This document shows positions 51,701 through 64,000 of a stretch of 64,000 bases of DNA, piece after piece. The position numbers were made by a program, and so were the translations under genes. Source of the DNA: Drosophila pseudoobscura. Its lineage: Eukaryota > Arthropoda > Insecta > Diptera > Drosophilidae. How positions within the stretch are numbered: the first letter of the stretch is position 1; every line of letters begins with the position of its first letter. The DNA is taken from NCBI RefSeq assembly GCF_009870125.1, contig NC_046683.1, positions 56,063,869 to 56,127,868 of the forward strand, given 5' to 3'. The notes under the pieces were generated by a model. The model searched no databases, was not told the DNA's origin, and saw nothing but the letters and a program-made list of their open reading frames with translations.

Positions 51701-54700
51701 ACCGATCTGGCCCTATTTGTCTGAGATATAGCTCTCCTAGGAGTTAGTTTTGCATATCCCTAGAATACAGGTTTCTTCTACACGCTATATCTCTGCAATA
51801 TGGCAGCCGATCGGGGCGCGGCATGTCTTTTCATGATCGGGCGAGTCCTGCCAATTGACTGCAATCGGAAAAAAGGACATCCATTTTTTCACGATTTTCG
51901 CAAAAAATCATGATGGTTACATCATTAAATTTTCAAAAAATCGGCCTCATTTTCAAAGTCGAGATTTTGATGCCGAACGACAGGCTGGATCCTCCCGATC
52001 CTGGGAGAGTTGGTCTCTCACCGATCTGGCCCTATTTGTCTGAGATATAGCTCTCCTAGGAGTTGGTTTTGCATATCCCTAGAATACAGGTTTCTTCTAC
52101 ACGCTATATCTCTGCAATATGGCAGCCGATCGGGGCGCGGCATGTCTTTTCATGATCGGGCGAGTCCTGCCAATTGACTGCAATCGGAAAAAAGGACATC
52201 CATTTTTTCACGATTTTCGCAAAAAATCATGATGGTTACATCATTAAATTTGCCAAAAATCGGCCTCATTTTCAAAGTCGAGATTTTGATGCCGAACGAC
52301 AGGCTGGATCCTCCCGATCCTGGGAGAGTTGGTCTCTCACCGAACTGGCCCTATTTGTCTGAGATATAGCTCTCCTAGGAGTTGGTTTTGCATATCCCTA
52401 GAATACAGGTTTCTTCTACACGCTATATCTCTGCAATATGGCAGCCGATCGGGGCGCGGCATGTCTTTTCATGATCGGGCGAGTCCTGCCAATTGACTGC
52501 AATCGGAAAAAAGGACATCCATTTTTTCACGATTTTCGCAAAAAATCATGATGGTTACATCATTAAATTTGCCAAAAATCGGCCTCATTTTCAAAGTCGA
52601 GATTTTGATGCCGAACGACAGGCTGGATCCTCCCGATCCTGGGAGAGTTGGTCTCTCACCGAACTGGCCCTATTTGTCTGAGATATAGCTCTCCTAGGAG
52701 TTGGTTTTGCATATCCCTAGAATACAGGTTTCTTCTACACGCTATATCTCTGCAATATGGCAGCCGATCGGGGCGCGGCATGTCTTTTCATGATCGGGCG
52801 AGTCCTGCCAATTGACTGCAATCGGAAAAAAGGACATCCATTTTTTCACGATTTTCGCAAAAAATCATGATGGTTACATCATTAAATTTGCCAAAAATCG
52901 GCCTCATTTTCAAAGTCGAGATTTTGATGCCGAACGACAGGCTGGATCCTCCCGATCCTGGGAGAGTTGGTCTCTCACCGAACTGGCCCTATTTGTCTGA
53001 GATATAGCTCTCCTAGGAGTTGGTTTTGCATATCCCTAGAATACAGGTTTCTTCTACACGCTATATCTCTGCAATATGGCAGCCGATCGGGGCGCGGCAT
53101 GTCTTTTCATGATCGGGCGAGTCCTGCCAATTGACTGCAATCGGAAAAAAGGACATCCATTTTTTCACGATTTTCGCAAAAAATCATGATGGTTACATCA
53201 TTAAATTTGCCAAAAATCGGCCTCATTTTCAAAGTCGAGATTTTGATGCGGTTCGAAAGTCTGGATCCTCTCGATCCTGGGAGAGTTGGTCTCTCACCGA
53301 TCTGGCCCTATTTGTCTGAGATATAGCTCTCCTAGGAGTTAGTTTTGCATATCCCTAGAATACAGGTTTCTTCTGCACGCTATATCTCTGCAATATGGCA
53401 GCCGATCGGGGCGCGGCATGTCTTTTCATGATCGGGCGAGTCCTGCCAATTGACTGCAATCGGAAAAAAGGACATCGATTTTTTCACGATTTTCGCAAAA
53501 AATCATGATGGTTACATCATTAAATTTGCCAAAAATCGGCCTCATTTTCAAAGTCGAGATTTTGATGCCGAACGACAGGCTGGATCCTCCCGATCCTGGG
53601 AGAGTTGGTCTCTCACCGATCTGGCCCTATTTGTCTGAGATATAGCTCTCGTAGGAGTTGGTTTTGCATATCGAAAGAACACAAGTTTCTTCTGCACGCT
53701 ATATCTCTGCGCCTCATTTTCAAAGTCGAGATTTTGATGCGGTTCGAAAGTCTGGATCCTCTCGATCCTGGGAGAGTTGGTCTCTCACCGATCTGGCCCT
53801 ATTTGTCTGAGATATAGCTCTCCTAGGAGTTAGTTTTGCATATCCCTAGAATACAGGTTTCTTCTGCACGCTATATCTCTGCAATATGGCAGCCGATCGG
53901 GGCGCGGCATGTCTTTTCATGATCGGGCGAGTCCTGCCAATTGACTGCAATCGGAAAAAAGGACATCCATTTTTTCACGATTTTCGCAAAAAATCATGAT
54001 GGTTACATCATTAAATTTGCCAAAAATCGGCCTCATTTTCAAAGTCGAGATTTTGATGCCGAACGACAGGCTGGATCCTCCCGATCCTGGGAGAGTTGGT
54101 CTCTCACCGAACTGGCCCTATTTGTCTGAGATATAGCTCTCCTAGGAGTTGGTTTTGCATATCCCTAGAATACAGGTTTCTTCTACACGCTATATCTCTG
54201 CAATATGGCAGCCGATCGGGGCGCGGCATGTCTTTTCATGATCGGGCGAGTCCTGCCAATTGACTGCAATCGGAAAAAAGGACATCGATTTTTTCACGAT
54301 TTTCGCAAAAAATCATGATGGTTACATCATTAAATTTGCCAAAAATCGGCCTCATTTTCAAAGTCGAGATTTTGATGCCGAACGACAGGCTGGATCCTCC
54401 CGATCCTGGGAGAGTTGGTCTCTCACCGAACTGGCCCTATTTGTCTGAGATATAGCTCTCCTAGGAGTTGGTTTTGCATATCCCTAGAATACAGGTTTCT
54501 TCTACACGCTATATCTCTGCAATATGGCAGCCGATCGGGGCGCGGCATGTCTTTTCATGATCGGGCGAGTCCTGCCAATTGACTGCAATCGGAAAAAAGG
54601 ACATCCATTTTTTCACGATTTTCGCAAAAAATCATGATGGTTACATCATTAAATTTTCAAAAAATCGGCCTCATTTTCAAAATCGAAATTCTGATGCGGT

Positions 54701-57700
54701 TCGAAAGTCTGGATCCTCCCGATCCTGGGAGAGCTGGTCTCTCACCGATCTGGCCCTATTTGCCTGAGATATAGCCCTCCTAGGAGTTGGTATTGCATAT
54801 CCCTAGAATACAGGTTTCTTCTGCACGCTATATCTCTGCAATACGGCAGCCGATCGGGGTGCGGTATGTCTTTTCACGATCGGGCGAGTCCTGCCAATCG
54901 ATTGCAATCGGAAAAAAGGACATCCATTATTTCACGATTTTCGCAAAAAATCATGATGGTTACATCATTAAATTTGCCAAAAATCGGCCTCATTTTCAAA
55001 GTCGAGATTTTGATGCCGAACGACAGGCTGGATCCTCCCGATCCTGGGAGAGTTGGTCTCTCACCGATCTGGCCCTATTTGTCTGAGATATAGCCTTCCT
55101 AGGAGTTAGTTTTGCATATCCCTAGAATACTGGTTTCTTCTGCACGCTATATCTCTGCGCCTCATTTTCAAAGTCGAGATTTTGATGCCGAACGACAGGC
55201 TGGATCCTCCCGATCCTGGGAGAGTTGGTCTCTCACCGATCTGGCCCTATTTGTCTGAGATATAGCTCTCCTAGGAGTTGGTTTTGCATATCCAGGTAGA
55301 ATACAGGTTTCTTCTGCACGCTATATCTCTGCAATATGGCAGCCGATCGGGGCGCGGCATGTCTTTTCATGATCGGGCGAGTCCTGCCAATTGACTGCAA
55401 TCGGAAAAAAGGACATCGATTTTTTCACGATTTTCGCAAAAAATCATGATGGTTACATCATTAAATTTGCCAAAAATCGGCCTCATTTTCAAAGTCGAGA
55501 TTTTGATGCCGAACGACAGGCTGGATCCTCCCGATCCTGGGAGAGTTGGTCTCTCACCGATCTGGCCCTATTTGTCTGAGATATAGCTCTCGTAGGAGTT
55601 GGTTTTGCATATCGAAAGAACACAAGTTTCTTCTGCACGCTATATCTCTGCGCCTCATTTTCAAAGTCGAGATTTTGATGCGGTTCGAAAGTCTGGATCC
55701 TCTCGATCCTGGGAGAGTTGGTCTCTCACCGATCTGGCCCTATTTGTCGGAGATATAGCTCTCCTAGGAGTTAGTTTTGCATATCCCTAGAATACAGGTT
55801 TCTTCTGCACGCTATATCTCTGCAATATGGCAGCCGATCGGGGCGCGGCATGTCTTTTCATGATCGGGCGAGTCCTGCCAATTGACTGCAATCGGAAAAA
55901 AGGACATCCATTTTTTCACGATTTTCGCAAAAAATCATGATGGTTACATCATTAAATTTGCCAAAAATCGGCCTCATTTTCAAAGTCGAGATTTTGATGC
56001 CGAACGACAGGCTGGATCCTCCCGATCCTGGGAGAGTTGGTCTCTCACCGAACTGGCCCTATTTGTCTGAGATATAGCTCTCCTAGGAGTTGGTTTTGCA
56101 TATCCCTAGAATACAGGTTTCTTCTACACGCTATATCTCTGCAATATGGCAGCCGATCGGGGCGCGGCATGTCTTTTCATGATCGGGCGAGTCCTGCCAA
56201 TTGACTGCAATCGGAAAAAAGGACATCCATTTTTTCACGATTTTCGCAAAAAATCATGATGGTTACATCATTAAATTTGCCAAAAATCGGCCTCATTTTC
56301 AAAGTCGAGATTTTGATGCCGAACGACAGGCTGGATCCTCCCGATCCTGGGAGAGTTGGTCTCTCACCGAACTGGCCCTATTTGTCTGAGATATAGCTCT
56401 CCTAGGAGTTGGTTTTGCATATCCCTAGAATACAGGTTTCTTCTACACGCTATATCTCTGCAATATGGCAGCCGATCGGGGCGCGGCATGTCTTTTCATG
56501 ATCGGGCGAGTCCTGCCAATTGACTGCAATCGGAAAAAAGGACATCCATTTTTTCACGATTTTCGCAAAAAATCATGATGGTTACATCATTAAATTTGCC
56601 AAAAATCGGCCTCATTTTCAAAGTCGAGATTTTGATGCCGAACGACAGGCTGGATCCTCCCGATCCTGGGAGAGTTGGTCTCTCACCGATCTGGCCCTAT
56701 TTGTCTGAGATATAGCTCTCGTAGGAGTTGGTTTTGCATATCGAAAGAACACAAGTTTCTTCTGCACGCTATATCTCTGCGCCTCATTTTCAAAGTCGAG
56801 ATTTTGATGCGGTTCGAAAGTCTGGATCCTCTCGATCCTGGGAGAGTTGGTCTCTCACCGATCTGGCCCTATTTGTCTGAGATATAGCTCTCCTAGGAGT
56901 TAGTTTTGCATATCCCTAGAATACAGGTTTCTTCTGCACGCTATATCTCTGCAATATGGCAGCCGATCGGGGCGCGGCATGTCTTTTCATGATCGGGCGA
57001 GTCCTGCCAATTGACTGCAATCGGAAAAAAGGACATCCATTTTTTCACGATTTTCGCAAAAAATCATGATGGTTACATCATTAAATTTTCAAAAAATCGG
57101 CCTCATTTTCAAAATCGAAATTCTGATGCGGTTCGAAAGTCTGGATCCTCCCGATCCTGGGAGAGCTGGTCTCTCACCGATCTGGCCCTATTTGCCTGAG
57201 ATATAGCCCTCCTAGGAGTTGGTATTGCATATCCCTAGAATACAGGTTTCTTCTGCACGCTATATCTCTGCAATACGGCAGCCGATCGGGGTGCGGTATG
57301 TCTTTTCACGATCGGGCGAGTCCTGCCAATTGACTGCAATCGGAAAAAAGGACATCCATTTTTTCACGATTTTCGCAAAAAATCATGATGGTTACATCAT
57401 TAAATTTGCCAAAAATCGGCCTCATTTTCAAAGTCGAGATTTTGATGCCGAACGACAGGCTGGATCCTCCCGATCCTGGGAGAGTTGGTCTCTCACCGAT
57501 CTGGCCCTATTTGTCTGAGATATAGCTCTCCTAGGAGTTGGTTTTGCATATCCAGGTAGAATACAGGTTTCTTCTGCACGCTATATCTCTGCAATATGGC
57601 AGCCGATCGGGGCGCGGCATGTCTTTTCATGATCGGGCGAGTCCTGCCAATTGACTGCAATCGGAAAAAAGGACATCCATTTTTTCACGATTTTCGCAAA

Positions 57701-60700
57701 AAATCATGATGGTTACATCATTAAATTTGCCAAAAATCGGCCTCATTTTCAAAGTCGAGATTTTGATGCCGAACGACAGGCTGGATCCTCCCGATCCTGG
57801 GAGAGTTGGTCTCTCACCGATCTGGCCCTATTTGTCTGAGATATAGCCTTCCTAGGAGTTAGTTTTGCATATCCCTAGAATACTGGTTTCTTCTGCACGC
57901 TATATCTCTGCAATATGGCAGCCGATCGGGGCGCGGCATGTCTTTTCATGATCGGGCGAGTCCTGCCAATTGACTGCAATCGGAAAAAAGGACATCCATT
58001 TTTTCACGATTTTCGCAAAAAATCATGATGGTTACATCATTAAATTTGCCAAAAATCGGCCTCATTTTCAAAGTCGAGATTTTGATGCCGAACGACAGGC
58101 TGGATCCTCCCGATCCTGGGAGAGTTGGTCTCTCACCGATCTGGCCCTATTTGTCTGAGATATAGCTCTCGTAGGAGTTGGTTTTGAATATCGAAAGAAC
58201 ACAAGTTTCTTCTGCACGCTATATCTCTGCAATATGGCAGCCGATCGGGGCGCGGCATGTCTTTTCATGATCGGGCGAGTCCTGCCAATTGACTGCAATC
58301 GGAAAAAAGGACATCCATTTTTTCACGATTTTCGCAAAAAATCATGATGGTTACATCATTAAATTTGCCAAAAATCGGCCTCATTTTCAAAGTCGAGATT
58401 TTGATGCCGAACGACAGGCTGGATCCTCCCGATCCTGGGAGAGTTGGTCTCTCACCGATCTGGCCCTATTTGTCTGAGATATAGCTCTCCTAGGAGTTGG
58501 TTTTGCATATCCAGGTAGAATACAGGATTCTTCTGCACGCTATATCTCTGCAATATGGCAGCCGATCGGGGCGCGGCATGTCTTTTCATGATCGGGCGAG
58601 TCCTGCCAATTGACTGCAATCGGAAAAAAGGACATCCATTTTTTCACGATTTTCGCAAAAAATCATGATGGTTACATCATTAAATTTGCCAAAAATCGGC
58701 CTCATTTTCAAAGTCGAAATTTTGATGCCGAACGACAGGCTGGATCCTCCCGATCCTGGGAGAGTTGGTCTCTCACCGATCTGGCCCTATTTGTCTGAGA
58801 TATAGCTCTCGTAGGAGTTGGTTTTGCATATCGAAAGAACACAAGTTTCTTCTGCACGCTATATCTCTGCAATATGGCAGCCGATCGGGGCGCGGCATGT
58901 CTTTTCATGATCGGGCGAGTCCTGCCAATTGACTGCAATCGGAAAAAAGGACATCCATTTTTTCACGATTTTCGCAAAAAATCATGATGGTTACATCATT
59001 AAATTTGCCAAAAATCGGCCTCATTTTCAAAGTCGAGATTTTGATGCCGAACGACAGGCTGGATCCTCCCGATCCTGGGAGAGTTGGTCTCTCACCGATC
59101 TGGCCCTATTTGTCTGAGATATAGCCTTCCTAGGAGTTAGTTTTGCATATCCCTAGAATACTGGTTTCTTCTGCACGCTATATCTCTGCAATATGGCAGC
59201 CGATCGGGGCGCGGCATGTCTTTTCATGATCGGGCGAGTCCTGCCAATTGACTGCAATCGGAAAAAAGGACATCGATTTTTTCACGATTTTCGCAAAAAA
59301 TCATGATGGTTACATCATTAAATTTGCCAAAAATCGGCCTCATTTTCAAAGTCGAGATTTTGATGCCGAACGACAGGCTGGATCCTCCCGATCCTGGGAG
59401 AGTTGGTCTCTCACCGAACTGGCCCTATTTGTCTGAGATATAGCTCTCCTAGGAGTTGGTTTTGCATATCCCTAGAATACAGGTTTCTTCTACACGCTAT
59501 ATCTCTGCAATATGGCAGCCGATCGGGGCGCGGCATGTCTTTTCATGATCGGGCGAGTCCTGCCAATTGACTGCAATCGGAAAAAAGGACATCCATTTTT
59601 TCACGATTTTCGCAAAAAATCATGATGGTTACATCATTAAATTTGCCAAAAATCGGCCTCATTTTCAAAGTCGAAATTTTGATGCCGAACGACAGGCTGG
59701 ATCCTCCCGATCCTGGGAGAGTTGGTCTCTCACCGATCTGGCCCTATTTGTCTGAGATATAGCTCTCGTAGGAGTTGGTTTTGCATATCGAAAGAACACA
59801 AGTTTCTTCTGCACGCTATATCTCTGCGCCTCATTTTCAAAGTCGAGATTTTGATGCGGTTCGAAAGTCTGGATCCTCTCGATCCTGGGAGAGTTGGTCT
59901 CTCACCGATCTGGCCCTATTTGTCTGAGATACAGCCTTCCTAGGAGTTAGTTTTGCATATCCCTAGAATACAGGTTTCTTCTGCACGCTATATCTCTGCA
60001 ATATGGCAGCCGATCGGGGCGCGGCATGTCTTTTCATGATCGGGCGAGTCCTGCCAATTGACTGCAATCGGAAAAAAGGACATCCATTTTTTCACGATTT
60101 TCGCAAAAAATCATGATGGTTACATCATTAAATTTGCCAAAAATCGGCCTCATTTTCAAAGTCGAGATTTTGATGCCGAACGACAGGCTGGATCCTCCCG
60201 ATCCTGGGAGAATTGGTCTCTCACCGATCTGGCCCTATTTGTCTGAGATATAGCTCTCGTAGGAGTTGGTTTTGCATATCGAAAGAACACAAGTTTCTTC
60301 TGCACGCTATATCTCTGCGCCTCATTTTCAAAGTCGAGATTTTGATGCGGTTCGAAAGTCTGGATCCTCTCGATCCTGGGAGAGTTGGTCTCTCACCGAT
60401 CTGGCCCTATTTGTCTGAGATATAGCTCTCCTAGGAGTTAGTTTTGCATATCCCTAGAATACAGGTTTCTTCTGCACGCTATATCTCTGCAATATGGCAG
60501 CCGATCGGGGCGCGGCATGTCTTTTCATGATCGGGCGAGTCCTGCCAATTGACTGCAATCGGAAAAAAGGACATCCATTTTTTCACGATTTTCGCAAAAA
60601 ATCATGATGGTTACATCATTAAATTTGCCAAAAATCGGCCTCATTTTCAAAGTCGAGATTTTGATGCCGAACGACAGGCTGGATCCTCCCGATCCTGGGA

Positions 60701-61304
60701 GAGTTGGTCTCTCACCGAACTGGCCCTATTTGTCTGAGATATAGCTCTCCTAGGAGTTGGTTTTGCATATCCCTAGAATACAGGTTTCTTCTACACGCTA
60801 TATCTCTGCAATATGGCAGCCGATCGGGGCGCGGCATGTCTTTTCATGATCGGGCGAGTCCTGCCAATTGACTGCAATCGGAAAAAAGGACATCCATTTT
60901 TTCACGATTTTCGCAAAAAATCATGATGGTTACATCATTAAATTTGCCAAAAATCGGCCTCATTTTCAAAGTCGAGATTTTGATGCCGAACGACAGGCTG
61001 GATCCTCCCGATCCTGGGAGAGTTGGTCTCTCACCGATCTGGCCCTATTTGTCTGAGATATAGCTCTCGTAGGAGTTGGTTTTGCATATCGAAAGAACAC
61101 AAGTTTCTTCTGCACGCTATATCTCTGCGCCTCATTTTCAAAGTCGAGATTTTGATGCGGTTCGAAAGTCTGGATCCTCTCGATCCTGGGAGAGTTGGTC
61201 TCTCACCGATCTGGCCCTATTTGTCTGAGATATAGCTCTCCTAGGATTTAGTTTTGCATATCCCTAGAATACAGGTTTCTTCTGCACGCTATATCTCTGC
61301 AATA
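39787..61304 (+). repeat. Ten truncated 172/174-bp monomers sharing one deletion junction
   Basis: Where anchor spacing is 491/493 bp, an extra short monomer is present. It joins atctctgc directly to gcctcattttcaaag, missing 147 bp of the normal unit. Starts are near 39789, 40280, 45875, 53711, 55159, 55652, 56781, 59828, 60319 and 61129. Eight are of the gcggttcgaaagt type (172 bp) and two of the gccgaacgacagg type with ccaggtag (174 bp, near 45875 and 55159). Individual copies are scattered among full monomers, so the span given is only their outer limits. Confidence 0.9.
46749..52492 (+). repeat. Nine-monomer higher-order block, two copies (period 2873 bp)
   Basis: The monomers from 46749 follow the order B-type (gcggttcgaaagt with attttca), standard, standard, attttca-standard, standard, B-type (tttgcttgag), G-type (gtgcggtatg, atcgattgc, ccattatttc), standard, catcgat-type. 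The order restarts at 49622 and runs identically for at least seven monomers. 49622 minus 46749 is 2873 = 9 x 319 + 2, the extra 2 bp coming from one ccaggtag monomer in the block. Confidence 0.8.
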
Positions 61305-61358
61305 TGGCAGCCGATCGGGGCGCGGCATGTCTTTTCATGATCGGGCGAGTCCTGCCAA

Positions 61359-63276
61359 TTGACTGCAATCGGAAAAAAGGACATCCATTTTTTCACGATT
61401 TTCGCAAAAAATCATGATGGTTACATCATTAAATTTGCCAAAAATCGGCCTCATTTTCAAAGTCGAGATTTTGATGCCGAACGACAGGCTGGATCCTCCC
61501 GATCCTGGGAGAGTTGGTCTCTCACCGAACTGGCCCTATTTGTCTGAGATATAGCTCTCCTAGGAGTTGGTTTTGCATATCCCTAGAATACAGGTTTCTT
61601 CTACACGCTATATCTCTGCAATATGGCAGCCGATCGGGGCGCGGCATGTCTTTTCATGATCGGGCGAGTCCTGCCAATTGACTGCAATCGGAAAAAAGGA
61701 CATCCATTTTTTCACGATTTTCGCAAAAAATCATGATGGTTACATCATTAAATTTGCCAAAAATCGGCCTCATTTTCAAAGTCGAGATTTTGATGCCGAA
61801 CGACAGGCTGGATCCTCCCGATCCTGGGAGAGTTGGTCTCTCACCGATCTGGCCCTATTTGTCTGAGATATAGCCTTCCTAGGAGTTAGTTTTGCATATC
61901 CCTAGAATACTGGTTTCTTCTGCACGCTATATCTCTGCAATATGGCAGCCGATCGGGGCGCGGCATGTCTTTTCATGATCGGGCGAGTCCTGCCAATTGA
62001 CTGCAATCGGAAAAAAGGACATCCATTTTTTCACGATTTTCGCAAAAAATCATGATGGTTGCATCATTAAATTTGCCAAAAATCGGCCTCATTTTCAAAG
62101 TCGAGATTTTGATGCCGAACGACAGGCTGGATCCTCCCGATCCTGGGAGAGTTGGTCTCTCACCGATCTGGCCCTATTTGTCTGAGATATAGCTCTCCTA
62201 GGAGTTGGTTTTGCATATCCAGGTAGAATACAGGATTCTTCTGCACGCTATATCTCTGCAATATGGCAGCCGATCGGGGCGCGGCATGTCTTTTCATGAT
62301 CGGGCGAGTCCTGCCAATTGACTGCAATCGGAAAAAAGGACATCCATTTTTTCACGATTTTCGCAAAAAATCATGATGGTTACATCATTAAATTTGCCAA
62401 AAATCGGCCTCATTTTCAAAGTCGAGATTTTGATGCCGAACGACAGGCTGGATCCTCCCGATCCTGGGAGAGTTGGTCTCTCACCGAACTGGCCCTATTT
62501 GTCTGAGATATAGCTCTCCTAGGAGTTGGTTTTGCATATCCCTAGAATACAGGTTTCTTCTACACGCTATATCTCTGCAATATGGCAGCCGATCGGGGCG
62601 CGGCATGTCTTTTCATGATCGGGCGAGTCCTGCCAATTGACTGCAATCGGAAAAAAGGACATCCATTTTTTCACGATTTTCGCAAAAAATCATGATGGTT
62701 ACATCATTAAATTTGCCAAAAATCGGCCTCATTTTCAAAGTCGAGATTTTGATGCCGAACGACAGGCTGGATCCTCCCGATCCTGGGAGAGTTGGTCTCT
62801 CACCGATCTGGCCCTATTTGTCTGAGATATAGCCTTCCTAGGAGTTAGTTTTGCATATCCCTAGAATACTGGTTTCTTCTGCACGCTATATCTCTGCAAT
62901 ATGGCAGCCGATCGGGGCGCGGCATGTCTTTTCATGATCGGGCGAGTCCTGCCAATTGACTGCAATCGGAAAAAAGGACATCCATTTTTTCACGATTTTC
63001 GCAAAAAATCATGATGGTTACATCATTAAATTTGCCAAAAATCGGCCTCATTTTCAAAGTCGAGATTTTGATGCCGAACGACAGGCTGGATCCTCCCGAT
63101 CCTGGGAGAGTTGGTCTCTCACCGATCTGGCCCTATTTGTCTGAGATATAGCTCTCCTAGGAGTTGGTTTTGCATATCCAGGTAGAATACAGGATTCTTC
63201 TGCACGCTATATCTCTGCAATATGGCAGCCGATCGGGGCGCGGCATGTCTTTTCATGATCGGGCGAGTCCTGCCAA
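61359..63276 (+). repeat. Three-monomer higher-order block, two copies (period 959 bp)
   Basis: Monomers at 61359 (ccgaact), 61678 (ccgatct, ccttcctagg) and 61997 (ccgatct, ccaggtag, 321 bp) are followed by the same three types at 62318, 62637 and 62956. The offset of 959 bp equals 319 + 319 + 321. One difference seen is gttgcatcatt in the monomer at 61997. Confidence 0.8.
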
Positions 63277-64000
63277 TTGACTGCAATCGGAAAAAAGGAC
63301 ATCCATTTTTTCACGATTTTCGCAAAAAATCATGATGGTTACATCATTAAATTTGCCAAAAATCGGCCTCATTTTCAAAGTCGAGATTTTGATGCCGAAC
63401 GACAGGCTGGATCCTCCCGATCCTGGGAGAGTTGGTCTCTCACCGATCTGGCCCTATTTGTCTGAGATATAGCCTTCCTAGGAGTTAGTTTTGCATATCC
63501 CTAGAATACAGGTTTCTTCTGCACGCTATATCTCTGCAATATGGCAGCCGATCGGGGCGCGGCATGTCTTTTCATGATCGGGCGAGTCCTGCCAATTGAC
63601 TGCAATCGGAAAAAAGGACATCCATTTTTTCACGATTTTCGCAAAAAATCATGATGGTTACATCATTAAATTTGCCAAAAATCGGCCTCATTTTCAAAGT
63701 CGAGATTTTGATGCCGAACGACAGGCTGGATCCTCCCGATCCTGGGAGAGTTGGTCTCTCACCGAACTGGCCCTATTTGTCTGAGATATAGCTCTCCTAG
63801 GAGTTGGTTTTGCATATCCCTAGAATACAGGTTTCTTCTACACGCTATATCTCTGCAATATGGCAGCCGATCGGGGCGCGGCATGTCTTTTCATGATCGG
63901 GCGAGTCCTGCCAATTGACTGCAATCGGAAAAAAGGACATCCATTTTTTCACGATTTTCGCAAAAAATCATGATGGTTACATCATTAAATTTGCCAAAAA

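Larger units (their letters stand above)
39358..64000 (+). repeat. 319-bp tandem satellite with higher-order blocks, continues past window end
   Basis: The anchor ttgactgcaatcgg, or its variants, recurs 72 times between 39528 and 63915. Spacing is 319 bp in most cases, 320-321 bp where ccctag is replaced by cccgtag or ccaggtag, and 491 or 493 bp ten times. Most monomers are almost identical; variant sets (gccgaacgacagg or gcggttcgaaagt, catccat or catcgat, atttgcc or attttca, ccgatct or ccgaact) are reused in blocks. Each monomer has several dyads: atgatg-gtta-catcat, ctccc-gatcct-ggga g, ccgatcgg and, in many, ctcctaggag. A 62-codon frame is open in every monomer but starts at TTG, so it is not taken as a gene. 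Confidence 0.98.

Noticed and set aside
40019..63784. A 62-residue open frame repeated in nearly every 319-bp monomer, and 70-112-residue variants of it
   Set aside because: The frames start at TTG rather than ATG, exist only because the monomer is repeated, and run in more than one frame and on both strands. Synonymous versus non-synonymous constraint is not evident, since variants change several residues at once. I treat them as by-products of the satellite.
37684..64000. CRISPR array
   Set aside because: Repeats are directly adjacent without unique spacers and the DNA is clearly animal. These are satellites.

Overview
The window is eukaryotic and comes from a Drosophila-like fly. It has short GT-AG introns, CG7646, Nca, Gabat, Tom20 and kugelei side by side (to my knowledge Muller element D in D. 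melanogaster), and GTCY-rich DINE-1/mini-me type repeats. Kug, Nca and Tom20 are close to, but not identical with, the D. melanogaster proteins as I remember them. An obscura-group or similarly distant species is possible, but the sequence alone does not fix the species.

Layout. 1-1239: 3' end of a neuronal calcium sensor gene (CG7646 type). 1240-3096: intergenic, with a likely BEL/Pao retrotransposon leader remnant. 3097-4609: complete Neurocalcin (Nca), four coding exons, 190 aa. 5747 to about 7933 (minus): mitochondrial GABA transaminase (Gabat), whose first coding exon is not resolved. 10438-11501: complete Tom20, three exons, 166 aa, divergent from Gabat. 11502-19481: gene-poor DNA with several GTCY/DINE-like copies, a decayed Tc1-type transposase piece and short repeats. 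19517-35910: the whole coding region of kugelei (kug, fat2), a giant atypical cadherin. I could join 20 coding exons in a consistent frame to 4707 aa. 36806-37305: an orphan two-exon open frame with fly-like codon use that I do not recognise.

From about 37.4 kb the window turns into satellite DNA. There is a diverged tandem pair of about 120 bp, then about 43 copies of an AT-rich 39-bp repeat (37684-39357), then a 319-bp satellite from 39358 to the window end and beyond. The 319-bp array has 72 anchor points at 319-321 bp spacing. It also holds ten truncated 172/174-bp monomers that share one internal deletion junction, and multi-monomer blocks that recur (a 9-monomer block of 2873 bp and a 3-monomer block of 959 bp). 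This emerging higher-order structure, starting 3.5 kb downstream of an intact essential-type gene, is the most unusual part of the window.

The genes are not an operon and have independent functions: calcium sensing (CG7646, Nca), GABA catabolism in mitochondria (Gabat), mitochondrial protein import (Tom20) and planar cell polarity and collective cell migration (Kug).
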